The notes under the pieces were generated by a model. That model was not told the origin of the DNA. It saw only the letters and a list, made by a program, of their open reading frames with translations, and did not search any database. From assembly GCA_046233135.1 (NCBI GenBank), contig JBJXHN010000011.1, positions 1-64,000 of the forward strand: a stretch of DNA of 64,000 nt. The letters are read 5' to 3'. Numbering within the stretch: position 1 is the stretch's first letter; the number at the start of each line of letters is the position of its first letter. This DNA comes from JBJXHN01 sp046233135. GTDB lineage: Bacteria; Pseudomonadota; Alphaproteobacteria; Rhodospirillales; Rhodospirillaceae. A program made the translations under genes and the position numbers. Below are positions 7,404 to 16,396 of the stretch, one piece after another.

Positions 7404-10400
7404 ATGACCGTCGATTTCCCCTCGGTGGCCCCCGCCGCCGTGTCCCTCCGCGCGCCCGAGGACCGGGCCGCCCGCATCCTGGCCGCCGCTTCCCCCCTCC
7501 TCGCCGCCCTGGAAGGCGGCACCCTCCTCTCCCGCGCCACTCTCCGTGACGCGCTTTCCGACGCTTTCCAGGGAACGGACGCCGAGGGCGCCTGGTCCTG
7601 GAAGGACGCCTACGAGGCCTGCGAGGTCGCCCAGGTGCTCTTCCTTCGCAAGTATGGCCGGGCCATGCGGGACCGCGCGTCCGGTCCGGAGGTCCTGCTC
7701 GCCATGCTGACCCGCTTGGCCGGTCTGATTCCCACCCAGACCCGACGGACCGGGGAGAGTCAGGCCTTTCAGCAGTTCTCCACGCCGCTTCCCCTGGCCT
7801 TCGTCGTTGCCCAGGCCGCGAGTATCGGGCCAGAGGACGTCGTGCTGGAGCCCTCGGCGGGGACGGGCTTGCTCGCCCTGTTCGCTGACCTGTCCGGCGC
7901 CCGCCTGGTGCTCAACGAAGCCGCTGACACCCGCGCGGCTCTCCTGCGCCTCCTGTTCCCCGACGTCCCCGTCTCCACCCACGATGCGGCTACCATTGAT
8001 GACCGTTTGGCCGGGGAGGTCCGGCCCTCGGTGGTTCTCATGAACCCGCCCTTCTCGGCGGCGCTCCATGTGGCCGGGCGGGTGGCTGGAGCCGATGTTC
8101 AACATGTGCGCTCGGCCCTGGCCCGGCTTCCCGAGGGCGGGCGTCTGGTGGCGATCACCGGGCACGACTTCCCGGTGGACCGTTTTTCGGGGACGCGCTT
8201 CACCTGCGTGGTTGATGGGTCCATCTACGCCAAGCATGGAACGACCTTCGAGACCCGGCTCACCGTGATCGACAAGGGCATGGAAGTTGGGGCACCTCAG
8301 GCTCTCTCTAGGGCCGAAACCGTCGGAGCCTTTCTGACCCAAGTACTCACCTATGTGCCACCGCGTGGCGCGGTCACCGGCGTGTCCGTCGGGGTGGCCG
8401 CCCTTGCGTCGATGAAGGTGGTTTCGTCTCCCCGTCCGAAGGCCCGGCCCGTTGCTCTGTCCTCGGCTCCCGAGGCTGTCGAACTCGCCTATGAGCCCGT
8501 TACCTGGGAACCCAGCGGGGGTGCCGACCTCACCGATGCTCTCTACGAGCCCTATGCCCTCCAATCGATCCGCATCCCCGGTGCCCGGCCCCATCCCACG
8601 CCCCTGGTGCAATCCGCCGCCATGGCCTCCGTGGCGCCGCCCCATCCCACCTATCGGCCCCATCTGCCCGAGCGCTTGGTGACGGAGGGCGTTCTCTCCG
8701 ACGCCCAGCTCGAAAGCGTGATCCTCGCCGGGGAGGCCCACGCCCATCACCTGGCGGGACACTGGCTGGCCGACGAAACCTTCGACACCCTCCACGCCGC
8801 GTCCGAGGGCACGGAAGGGGTGCTGCAATTTCGGCGGGGCTGGTTCCTGGGGGATGGCACCGGTTGCGGCAAGGGCCGTCAGGTGGCGGCGATCATCCTC
8901 GACAACTGGATCAAGGGCCGCCGCAAGGCGCTGTGGATCTCCAAATCCGACAAGCTGATCGAGGACGCCCAGCGGGATTGGGCGGCCCTGGGCATGGAAC
9001 GCCTGCTGGTCCAGCCCCTCTCCCGCTTCAAACAGGGCACGCCCATCCGCCTCGCCGAGGGGATCCTGTTCGCCACCTATGCCACCCTGCGCTCCGCCGA
9101 ACGGGAGGGAAAGGCCTCTCGGTTGACGCAGGTCCGCGATTGGCTCGGCGCCGACTTCGACGGGGTGATCATCTTCGACGAAGCCCACGCCCTGGCCAAC
9201 GCCGCCGGTGGCCGGGGAGGGCGCGGCGATATCGCGCCCTCCCAACAGGGTCGCGCTGGGCTGCGCCTGCAACGGGCGCTCCCCGATGCCCGGATCGTCT
9301 ATGTCTCCGCCACGGGCGCCACGGACGTCCGCAATCTGGCCTATGCCGAACGCCTGGGCCTCTGGGGTGGCGCCGACTTCCCCTTCGCCAACCGCGCCGA
9401 ATTCGTCCAGGCCGTGGAGGCGGGAGGTGTCGCCGCCATGGAAGTCCTGGCCCGCGACCTCAAGGCCCTGGGCCTGACCATGGCCCGCTCCCTCTCCTAC
9501 GAGGGCGTCGAGGTGGAGATCGTCGAGCACACCCTCACCCCCCAGCAGATCACCATCTATGACGCCTATGCCGAGGCCTTTCAGGTGATCCACCAGAACC
9601 TGGACGCCGCCCTGGAGGCCTCCAACATCACCAGCACCAACGGTACCCTGAACGGTCAAGCCAAGTCCGCCGCCCGCTCCGCCTTCGAGAGCGCCAAGCA
9701 GCGTTTCTTCTCCCACCTGCTCACCAGCATGAAATGCCAGACCCTGATCCGGAGCGTCGAGGCGGACTTGGTCGCGGGTCATGCCGCGGTGATCCAACTG
9801 GTCTCCACCGGCGAGGCGGTGATGGAACGCAAACTGTCGGACATCCCCGCCGAGGAGTGGGCCGACCTGACCATCGATCTTTCGCCCCGGGAAATCGTCG
9901 GCGCCTATCTGGACCACGCCTTCCCCACCCAGCTCTACGAGACCTATTCGGATGAGGAGGGCAACCTCCATTCCCGTCCGGCCTTCGACGCCGAGGGAAA
10001 CTCGGTCCTCTGCCGGGAAGCCGTCGCCGCCCGGGACGCCCTGGTCGAGCGGCTGGCCCTGCTCGATCCGGTCCCAGGCGCCCTGGACCGAATCATCCAG
10101 CATTTCGGAACGGAGGTCGTCGCCGAGGTCACGGGACGCTCCCGCCGGGTCATCCGGAAACAGGAACGCCTCTGCGTCGAAACCCGCCCCCCGTCGGCGA
10201 ACCTCTCGGAAACCCAGGCCTTCATGGATGACGACAAGCGCATCCTGGTTTTCTCCGACGCGGGCGGGACCGGGCGCTCCTACCACGCCGACCGGGGCGC
10301 CAAAAACCAGCGTTTGCGCGTCCACTACCTGTTGGAGGCCGGATGGAAGGCCGATACCGCCATTCAGGGCTTGGGCCGGTCGAACCGCACCAACCAAGCC

Positions 10401-11666
10401 CAGCCGCCCCTGTTCCGGCCCATCGCCACCACGGTGAAGGCGGAGAAGCGCTTCCTCTCCACCATCGCCCGGCGGCTGGACACCTTGGGGGCCATCACCC
10501 GGGGGCAGCGGCAGACGGGCGGGCAGGGGCTCTTCCGGGCCGAGGACAATCTGGAGGGCGAGCAGGCCCGCGCCGCCCTCCGCCAGTTTTACGCTCTGCT
10601 GGTCCGGGGCGAGATCGAAGGCTGTTCCCTGACCCGCTTCGAGGAGGCGACGGGCCTCTCCCTCACCTACGAAGGCACCATCAAGGACGATTTGCCGCCG
10701 ATCACCACTTTCCTGAACCGCCTGCTGGCCCTGCCCATCGCCCTGCAGAACACCCTGTTCACGGCCTTCGAGGAGATCCTTGCGGCCCGGGTCGAGGCCG
10801 CCATCGCCGCGGGGATCCAGGACCAGGGGTTGGAGACCATCCATGCCGAGAGCCTGATCGTCACCGACCGCCGGGTGGTCTGGACCCACGACAGCGGCGC
10901 CGAAACCCGGCTGTTCACCATCGAGCGCAAGGACCGCAACAGACCGATGTCCACGGAAGAGGCCCTTTCCGTGGATCGAGGTCACCCCATGATCAATAGC
11001 CGCTCGGGCCGGGCGGCCATCCGAACCTCGGCCCCCAGTCTGATGCATGAGGATGGCAGCGTGGAACGGCGCGTCCGCCTGATCCGCCCCATGCAGCGCG
11101 ACACCCTCTCCATCGAGGCCTTCGCCTCCAGCCATTGGAAAGATGCGGAGACGGATGAATTCCGCGCCGCCTGGGAGGGGGAACTCGCGGACATTCCCGA
11201 ATTCACCACCTCCACCTTCCATCTGGTGACGGGCCTGCTTCTCCCCATCTGGCGCCGTCTGCCGGACACCAATGCCCGGGTCTATCGGCTTCAAAGCGAC
11301 GAGGGCGAGCGGGTGATCGGGCGTGTGCTCACGGCGGTGGAAGCGGATGCCCTCTGCCGAAACCTGGGCATCGATGCACCCTCTCTGTCCGCCGGGGAAG
11401 CCTGGGATCTGCTTACCGAGGGCAAGGTGACCGTCCACCTCGCCGACGGTCTGTCCCTGCGTCGAGTGCGGGTGATGAACGACAATCGGGTCGAACTGAC
11501 GGGCTTCACTTCGGGCATGGTCGAGGCCCTGAAGGCCCGGGGGCTGTTCGGCGAGATCATCTCATGGAAGATGCGTCTCTTCGTCCCCGTGGGCGAGGCG
11601 GGGCGCCCTATCTTCGCGAGCGTGGTGGATCGCTGGCCGGTCATCGACCTGACCGATCGGGGATGA
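7404..11666 (+). CDS. strawberry-notch-like helicase with N-terminal DNA-methylase-like domain
   Basis: A 1420-residue protein. Residues about 140-290 look like an N6-adenine methyltransferase (EPSAGTGLLALFADLSGA as SAM motif I, then the NPPF catalytic motif near 213). The helicase core has Walker A GDGTGCGKGR near 482 and Walker B/DEAH IIFDEAHALAN near 591. The C-terminal strawberry-notch helicase half carries FSDAGGTGRSYHAD near 950 and GLGRSNRTNQAQPP. Such SNO-type ATPases are a hallmark of large alphaproteobacterial ICEs and phages, probably for DNA remodelling; the methylase part may be active. I chose ATG 7404, downstream of the leader repeat; the frame is open further upstream. The next gene begins 3 bases after its stop. 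Confidence 0.88.
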   Translation: MTVDFPSVAPAAVSLRAPEDRAARILAAASPLLAALEGGTLLSRATLRDALSDAFQGTDAEGAWSWKDAYEACEVAQVLFLRKYGRAMRDRASGPEVLLAMLTRLAGLIPTQTRRTGESQAFQQFSTPLPLAFVVAQAASIGPEDVVLEPSAGTGLLALFADLSGARLVLNEAADTRAALLRLLFPDVPVSTHDAATIDDRLAGEVRPSVVLMNPPFSAALHVAGRVAGADVQHVRSALARLPEGGRLVAITGHDFPVDRFSGTRFTCVVDGSIYAKHGTTFETRLTVIDKGMEVGAPQALSRAETVGAFLTQVLTYVPPRGAVTGVSVGVAALASMKVVSSPRPKARPVALSSAPEAVELAYEPVTWEPSGGADLTDALYEPYALQSIRIPGARPHPTPLVQSAAMASVAPPHPTYRPHLPERLVTEGVLSDAQLESVILAGEAHAHHLAGHWLADETFDTLHAASEGTEGVLQFRRGWFLGDGTGCGKGRQVAAIILDNWIKGRRKALWISKSDKLIEDAQRDWAALGMERLLVQPLSRFKQGTPIRLAEGILFATYATLRSAEREGKASRLTQVRDWLGADFDGVIIFDEAHALANAAGGRGGRGDIAPSQQGRAGLRLQRALPDARIVYVSATGATDVRNLAYAERLGLWGGADFPFANRAEFVQAVEAGGVAAMEVLARDLKALGLTMARSLSYEGVEVEIVEHTLTPQQITIYDAYAEAFQVIHQNLDAALEASNITSTNGTLNGQAKSAARSAFESAKQRFFSHLLTSMKCQTLIRSVEADLVAGHAAVIQLVSTGEAVMERKLSDIPAEEWADLTIDLSPREIVGAYLDHAFPTQLYETYSDEEGNLHSRPAFDAEGNSVLCREAVAARDALVERLALLDPVPGALDRIIQHFGTEVVAEVTGRSRRVIRKQERLCVETRPPSANLSETQAFMDDDKRILVFSDAGGTGRSYHADRGAKNQRLRVHYLLEAGWKADTAIQGLGRSNRTNQAQPPLFRPIATTVKAEKRFLSTIARRLDTLGAITRGQRQTGGQGLFRAEDNLEGEQARAALRQFYALLVRGEIEGCSLTRFEEATGLSLTYEGTIKDDLPPITTFLNRLLALPIALQNTLFTAFEEILAARVEAAIAAGIQDQGLETIHAESLIVTDRRVVWTHDSGAETRLFTIERKDRNRPMSTEEALSVDRGHPMINSRSGRAAIRTSAPSLMHEDGSVERRVRLIRPMQRDTLSIEAFASSHWKDAETDEFRAAWEGELADIPEFTTSTFHLVTGLLLPIWRRLPDTNARVYRLQSDEGERVIGRVLTAVEADALCRNLGIDAPSLSAGEAWDLLTEGKVTVHLADGLSLRRVRVMNDNRVELTGFTSGMVEALKARGLFGEIISWKMRLFVPVGEAGRPIFASVVDRWPVIDLTDRG

Positions 11667-11669
11667 CCC

Positions 11670-12758
11670 ATGTCCCGCGCGAGCGATCTGGCGCGCGGCC
11701 TCGGCGCCCGAGCCGAGGCCGTCTGCCGCCACTATCTCTCCAACGGGCGGCGCCAGGGCCGCTATTGGATCGTCGGCGATGTCCACAATACGCCGGGCGG
11801 CAGTCTCTATGTCCGCCTGACCGGGGACCGGGCCGGAAAGTGGACCGATGCGGCGACCTCGGAACATGGCGACCTCCTGGACCTGATCGCCCTGAACCGG
11901 GGTCTCACCTTCCGCGCCACCCTGGACGAGGCCCGCCATTTCCTCGGTCAGTCCTGTCTCGAACACCGGCAACCGCAACCACCCGCGCGTCAGGGATCCT
12001 CCGAGGCGGCCCGTCGTCTCTTCGCCGCCTCCGTCCCCATCCGGGGTACCCTGGCGGAGCGCTATCTGGCCCGGCGCGGCATCCTCTTGCTCGACCCCTT
12101 GGATGCCCTGCGGTTCCACCCCCGCTGCTACCGGCGCGGTCCCTCGGGCCGGGAGAGCGGCCCGGCCCTGATCGCCGCCGTCACCGACCTTGGGGGCCGG
12201 ATCACGGGGCTCCATCGGACATTCCTCGACCCGGATGGCGGCAAGGCGGCCATCGACCACCCCCGCCGGACCCTGGGCTTTCTCCTGGGACACGCGGTGC
12301 GCTTCGGGCCCGTGACCCATGTCCTCGTGGCGGCGGAGGGGCTCGAAACGGCCCTGTCGCTCAAGCTTGGGATGCCAGGGTTGCCGGTGGCCGCCGCCCT
12401 GTCGTCCGCCCACCTCGCCGCCCTGATCTGGCCCCAAAGCCTGCGCCGCCTCTATGTGGCCGTCGACCGGGACAGGGCGGGGTCTTGCGCGTGGGACCGT
12501 CTGCGGGACCGTACCCGAGCCGCCGGGATCGACTGCCGCCCCCTGGTCCCCCGGGCGGAGGATTTCAACGCCGATCTCCTGACCCTGGGGCCGGATCGCC
12601 TCCGCTCCTGGCTCGCCGAGCAACTGGCCGGGGAGGAGGCCGTCGCCTGTCTCCACCCCCGCGGGGGCGACACCGGAGGCGGGCAGGGGGGAGCAGGGAA
12701 AGCCACGGACTCTCCGTGGTCCGTGAGGGACCGCGCCCCGGCCTTGTCCCGAGGGTGA
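11670..12758 (+). CDS. Toprim-domain (primase-like) protein
   Basis: A 362-residue protein with an N-terminal DUF7146-like region (ICE primase-associated; GRYWIVGDVHNTPGGSLYVR). A Toprim domain follows at about 210-300: the metal-binding Glu lies in VAAEGLETALSLK, and the Asp pair in YVAVDRDRAG. Toprim proteins of this type act in priming or nicking of incoming single-stranded plasmid/ICE DNA. It is translationally coupled to the strawberry-notch gene (3-base gap). Near its 3' end the DNA has a short hairpin CCACGGA-CTC-TCCGTGG. No zinc-finger or helicase domain is seen. Confidence 0.85.
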   Translation: MSRASDLARGLGARAEAVCRHYLSNGRRQGRYWIVGDVHNTPGGSLYVRLTGDRAGKWTDAATSEHGDLLDLIALNRGLTFRATLDEARHFLGQSCLEHRQPQPPARQGSSEAARRLFAASVPIRGTLAERYLARRGILLLDPLDALRFHPRCYRRGPSGRESGPALIAAVTDLGGRITGLHRTFLDPDGGKAAIDHPRRTLGFLLGHAVRFGPVTHVLVAAEGLETALSLKLGMPGLPVAAALSSAHLAALIWPQSLRRLYVAVDRDRAGSCAWDRLRDRTRAAGIDCRPLVPRAEDFNADLLTLGPDRLRSWLAEQLAGEEAVACLHPRGGDTGGGQGGAGKATDSPWSVRDRAPALSRG

Positions 12759-12906
12759 TCTGCCGGAGGCAGGCCGGGCCGCAACGGCTGCGCCGTCCTC
12801 CACTGCGTTTCGGCCCTTTTGGGTGCGGCCCGGCCTTGCGCCCCCGGCGGGCGATCCCCGACAAGGCCGCGAGGGACGCGGCCTCCGGAAAACCGGGAGA
12901 GCCCCC

Positions 12907-13830
12907 ATGACCTATCCCTTCACCGACCTCCCCGAACCGCCACCCGGCGCCTCGCCCACCGCCCATCTGCTGGAGGAACTCCAGCTCTACGGCCACCGTC
13001 CCCTGGCCGACGAGCCCGATCCCCGTCCCCTGCCGGATGCCGATCAGGCCGCCGCTGGGATCGGCGCGGCCATGGAAAACCTCGCCGCCCTGCTGGCCGA
13101 CACGCGGCTGGAGGACGACCTCGACGACCTGCTCTGGAACGTCGTCAACGTTTTCCACCGCAAGATCGCCAGTCTGGACCGCCTGCTCGACGACAACGAA
13201 CAGGCCCAGCGGCGCAGCCAGGGCGAACAGGACGGCAGCGAGGTGAAATCCGTCGAGCTGGAGCGTCTGACCGCCCAGGGCCTCTCCCTCATCGAGCGCC
13301 GCAACGCCTTCGAGGCCTTCCGCGAAACCGCCGCCGAGCACCATGGCGCGCTCACCGGCTCCGCCTGGCTGCCCCGCGTGGGATCCCGGACCAACCGCCG
13401 GACCCTCACGGCCGCGATGATCGACAGCCGCGACTACATCGCCGCCAAACGCCGCGCCGAGATCGAACCCCTGACCCCGCCGGGCCCCCGCGTCGCCTTC
13501 ACTGGCGGCATCGAGTGCAACGACCACGCCCGCATCTGGGAGACACTGGACAAGGCCCGCGCCCGCCATCCGGAGATGGTGCTGATCCACGGCGGCTCCC
13601 CCAAGGGCGCCGAGCGCATCGCCGCCCTCTGGGCCGAGAACCGCGGCGTTCCCCAGATCGCCTTCAAGCCCGACTGGACCCGCCACAAGACCGCCGCCCC
13701 CTTCAAGCGCAACGACCGCATGCTGGAGGAAATGCCCATCGGGCTGGTGGCTTTTCCTGGATCCGGGATCTCCCAAAACCTCGCCGACAAGGCTCGGGGG
13801 ATGGGGATCCCTGTCTGGGCGAGGGAGTGA
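12907..13830 (+). CDS. DUF2493 (SLOG/YspA-like) domain protein
   Basis: A 307-residue protein. The N-terminal half is mostly helical and hydrophilic. The C-terminal 120 residues form a DUF2493/SLOG Rossmann domain: RVAFTGGIECNDHARIWETL, then MVLIHGGSPKGAERIAALWA, and a terminal LVAFPGSGISQNLADKARGMGIPVW. SLOG domains bind nucleotides or nucleotide-derived ligands. This version is a regular passenger of ICE backbones beside the Toprim and DUF736 genes. Start ATG 12907 has a weak GGGAGAGCCCCC upstream. Function in the element is unknown. Confidence 0.82.
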   Translation: MTYPFTDLPEPPPGASPTAHLLEELQLYGHRPLADEPDPRPLPDADQAAAGIGAAMENLAALLADTRLEDDLDDLLWNVVNVFHRKIASLDRLLDDNEQAQRRSQGEQDGSEVKSVELERLTAQGLSLIERRNAFEAFRETAAEHHGALTGSAWLPRVGSRTNRRTLTAAMIDSRDYIAAKRRAEIEPLTPPGPRVAFTGGIECNDHARIWETLDKARARHPEMVLIHGGSPKGAERIAALWAENRGVPQIAFKPDWTRHKTAAPFKRNDRMLEEMPIGLVAFPGSGISQNLADKARGMGIPVWARE

Positions 13831-14039
13831 GGGGGCGTGGTGGTTATCCTGATATTGGCTCATCGGATAACGTCTGATGTGGGCCGTTTTCGGTCAGTCC
13901 GCTGTCGAGCGGTGGAGTCGAAATAGTAGTCCTCGCTGAAATTCTCTGTTCTTTCGATGACGAAGTTCATTCAGGCAAATCTGACCCGAACCGCCGACAC
14001 TTGTGCGCGCCCGAGTTGTGCGATGGACAGTCAAAATGC
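13831..14039. other. intergenic, visible inverted repeat only
   Basis: Together with the IS remnant (14040-14118) this is a 330-base gap between the DUF2493 gene and the cargo cassette. An inverted repeat GTTATCC/GGATAAC lies at 13843-13849 and 13865-13871. It has no T-run, so I do not call it a terminator. Base composition falls here from the ICE backbone to the AT-richer cargo. Confidence 0.4.
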
Positions 14040-14118
14040 ATACTTAAGCCTATGCTTGATAATAGCCTCAAGCCTCCATCGTCATGCCGGGTGTCCGATC
14101 CAAACAGGGGCCAGCTCA
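14040..14118 (-). mobile_element. fossil IS end (IS3-like)
   Basis: On the minus strand, from 14118 downward, the sequence starts TGAGCTGGCCCCTGTTTGG and matches the IS left end at 63886 for about 75 bases, with scattered mismatches and small gaps. It reaches the point where the other copy begins its transposase gene, and then similarity stops. Only the terminal repeat and upstream region remain. It marks a past IS insertion at the edge of the TcmP cassette. Confidence 0.6.
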
Positions 14119-14160
14119 GGGTGTGCCCAAGTACTTATAGATGAATCTAGCGAATATTCC

Positions 14161-15111
14161 CTAGGGCTTGGTCAATCCGTGATCAACGGGCCAAATCCCT
14201 ACTCGGAGTTCCTTGGTATCCTTGGAGGAATCCGGATACTGCAGTGAAATACCCTGGCTGACGCCCCCATTCTGCGCACAAAATTCCACGCGTTGCACAG
14301 CCCCTGATGCCGAGGAATATCGGACTTTTGCTGCGTCAGAAAGCCCAACCATTTCGGGCTCTATCCAAACTGCAACGGACAGCAAAACGTCGCCGATGAC
14401 GATCGGACCGGAATCTGTGTCCACGGTAACGTTTCCCGGATAGGAGAAACAAGCTGTTCTGATTAACGGAGGCGCACCTTTCGGAATTCCTTCGAAAGGG
14501 TCAGTTTCAGCCTGGAGATCGCGCCAGAGGTCGTTAATTGACCAATACGCCCCAGAATCAACATTTTTGAATATAGGCTTGAATGGATCAAATTCAGCTG
14601 GCACGATAGAATCGACACTGTCCAATTCTGGCAAGGTCCAATTTTCCACAAACAGACGGAATCCCACGCGAGCTATTCCGCATCGCCTATGATGAAAAAT
14701 CACAAAATCGAGACACGTTGACCTATTTATTTCATCAATGGAAACGTCAGACATCAAGCGCAAATCAATACAATGATGCTTGGCGACCATCCGAGCCTCG
14801 GGGGAGAAACCCGAGGAGCTTACGGCGATTGTTCTCTCGGCTCCGATGGATTGTCTTTTTGTAGCAAGTTGCTCAATCCACGTAACGTCCTGCCGGGCAT
14901 GCCGTTTGCGGCATTCAATCGTGATGAGTGGGCCATCTCCGTTGGTCCTGCGAATGCTGGCGTCGACCTCCCGCAACCTCCCGGTGATCTTGCAGCGAAT
15001 GCGATCTGGTGAGGTCACTTTAAACCCTGCCCGCGTAACATCAGCCTCGATTCGAGCGACCAACGCCTCGAATTCTCGCCATTCGGGGGGTGTCCGCTTT
15101 CTCGGCGCCAT
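14161..15111 (-). CDS. Mrr-like restriction endonuclease-fold protein
   Basis: A 316-residue protein. The N-terminal ~120 residues look like a PD-(D/E)xK nuclease of the Mrr/RecB-like kind: a helix with E..V, then REVDAS (Asp50) and ITIECRKR (Glu66), followed by helices ending in FSPEARMVAKHHCIDLRLM. The usual E-x-K appears as E-C-R followed by Lys, so catalysis is likely but not certain. The C-terminal ~190 residues are not recognised. Its ATG overlaps the stop of the upstream TcmP gene (TGATG), so the two are co-translated. Part of a three-gene cassette. Confidence 0.7.
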   Translation of the reverse strand: MAPRKRTPPEWREFEALVARIEADVTRAGFKVTSPDRIRCKITGRLREVDASIRRTNGDGPLITIECRKRHARQDVTWIEQLATKRQSIGAERTIAVSSSGFSPEARMVAKHHCIDLRLMSDVSIDEINRSTCLDFVIFHHRRCGIARVGFRLFVENWTLPELDSVDSIVPAEFDPFKPIFKNVDSGAYWSINDLWRDLQAETDPFEGIPKGAPPLIRTACFSYPGNVTVDTDSGPIVIGDVLLSVAVWIEPEMVGLSDAAKVRYSSASGAVQRVEFCAQNGGVSQGISLQYPDSSKDTKELRVGIWPVDHGLTKP

Positions 15112-16355
15112 CACTTCTTCCCAGGGCCAAATAAAGGGAAAAAGCTTCGTTGGCAGCGAAGTTTCAACACATCATTAATCATAATTGTATTTGGCTTTCG
15201 CCGTTGGCCACCGCTAGGCGTTATCACCTCAATATCTGGATTTTCGATGATTGCTGTGTGTACATCATCGGAATGCGCAGGGGTGATATTGTATATGCCC
15301 TCATAAAAGTTGGCGATACCAATGACGTCTCCGCACTCTGATATAAGTCGCGGGATATCATCAAGCAACTGCTGTTTCGCCTTTTCGCGTCCTGACTGGT
15401 CAAAGAGATAAAGCGCCCCTTCTTCACTTGGGTCATATGACAGCATGTTTAAGCCAGAGCGCCCAAAATGGGCTTGCGAGCTGCTATTTTCATGCAATAC
15501 ATTGTTGTATACTTGCCGTGCTCGATAGGAATTGGCGAAATGAATCAGCCAATAACGCCAACCGCCAGGATTGTTGATCGAGAATGGGCTAACGAAAGGC
15601 GCGCAGGTGCGAAACGCCTCAAATACGAGACGCTCGGCTGTCCCAAGCCAAGCACTCCGGTTCATCGCTCCCTCAAGCGTGCGCAAATCTGATCGTTCCA
15701 GGCCGATGTAAGCTAGCTGAGAGGCAAGAAGCGTGGGGTTGGATTTTTGCAAAAAAGAAATAAGAGACTCGATAGCAAAAGTGTAAAATATCTCCGCTGA
15801 TGGATATGAGCGCATTATATCTAGCATAGTGTTGCGCTCTACGTGGCTATGTCCGCACTGATCGAGATTGAATACGACGTTCCTAAAACGCCATTTCTGA
15901 AGCATGCTCTTTATATGCGTGTATGCGCTTTCAAATGGCTGATTAAGGAACTCAACCTGAAGCTGGAGCTTCCTCGAATTTTCGGCGTTCTCGGCTTGGT
16001 GTGGGGCAATGTTGCGCTTAAGGCTGTCCATTGCGTCAGGGCTGACGTCATTGAAAATGATGAGGCACTCGACCTCAATGGTGCCGAGACCTTGGGCGGC
16101 CCTTAGTGAATTTACCGTCTCGGTCGCGCGCTTTAATTCTTCGATAAAGATGATTGGAGAGCCTGCGGCGCCACAGACATACCTGCCACCGCCAGCAAAG
16201 CCATCAATTACAGCAAGGCGGAAGCGCTCCTGCTGAGGCAATTGGCAGCGCACTACCAGATAATTGTAAAAATACTCCCTGAGAATTTTGTGCTTTCTGC
16301 GGGAGTGGTCTTCAAGGGTGGCACCCTTCGCCCATTTGTAACGCTTTTCAACCAT
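15111..16355 (-). CDS. tcmP: three-Cys-motif partner protein TcmP
   Basis: A 414-residue protein. The first part reads W..GATLEDHSRRKHKILREYFYNY, then AVIDGFAGGGRYVCGAAGSP, IIFNDVSPDAMDSLKRN and VVFNLDQCGHSHV. These are the signature blocks of the TcmP family, which resembles a SAM-dependent methyltransferase fold and by definition occurs beside a three-Cys-motif (DUF5131/Gp37-Gp68) gene. That partner is directly upstream here, 41 bases away. I chose ATG 16355 over a GTG at 16367. Biochemical role is not established; a base- or RNA-modifying defence function is often supposed. Confidence 0.85.
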   Translation of the reverse strand: MVEKRYKWAKGATLEDHSRRKHKILREYFYNYLVVRCQLPQQERFRLAVIDGFAGGGRYVCGAAGSPIIFIEELKRATETVNSLRAAQGLGTIEVECLIIFNDVSPDAMDSLKRNIAPHQAENAENSRKLQLQVEFLNQPFESAYTHIKSMLQKWRFRNVVFNLDQCGHSHVERNTMLDIMRSYPSAEIFYTFAIESLISFLQKSNPTLLASQLAYIGLERSDLRTLEGAMNRSAWLGTAERLVFEAFRTCAPFVSPFSINNPGGWRYWLIHFANSYRARQVYNNVLHENSSSQAHFGRSGLNMLSYDPSEEGALYLFDQSGREKAKQQLLDDIPRLISECGDVIGIANFYEGIYNITPAHSDDVHTAIIENPDIEVITPSGGQRRKPNTIMINDVLKLRCQRSFFPLFGPGKK

Positions 16356-16396
16356 GCCCCAGCACACCCTCCGTTGTTGGGACGGCGGGAGGCTGA

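Noticed and set aside
6579..11438. 1619-residue open frame antisense to the strawberry-notch gene
   Set aside because: Gly/Gln/Pro-rich shadow of a high-G+C gene; it also spans several real genes and a terminator without any known motif.
13843..13871. GTTATCC/GGATAAC inverted repeat as a terminator
   Set aside because: No T-run on either strand, 15-base loop, short stem.
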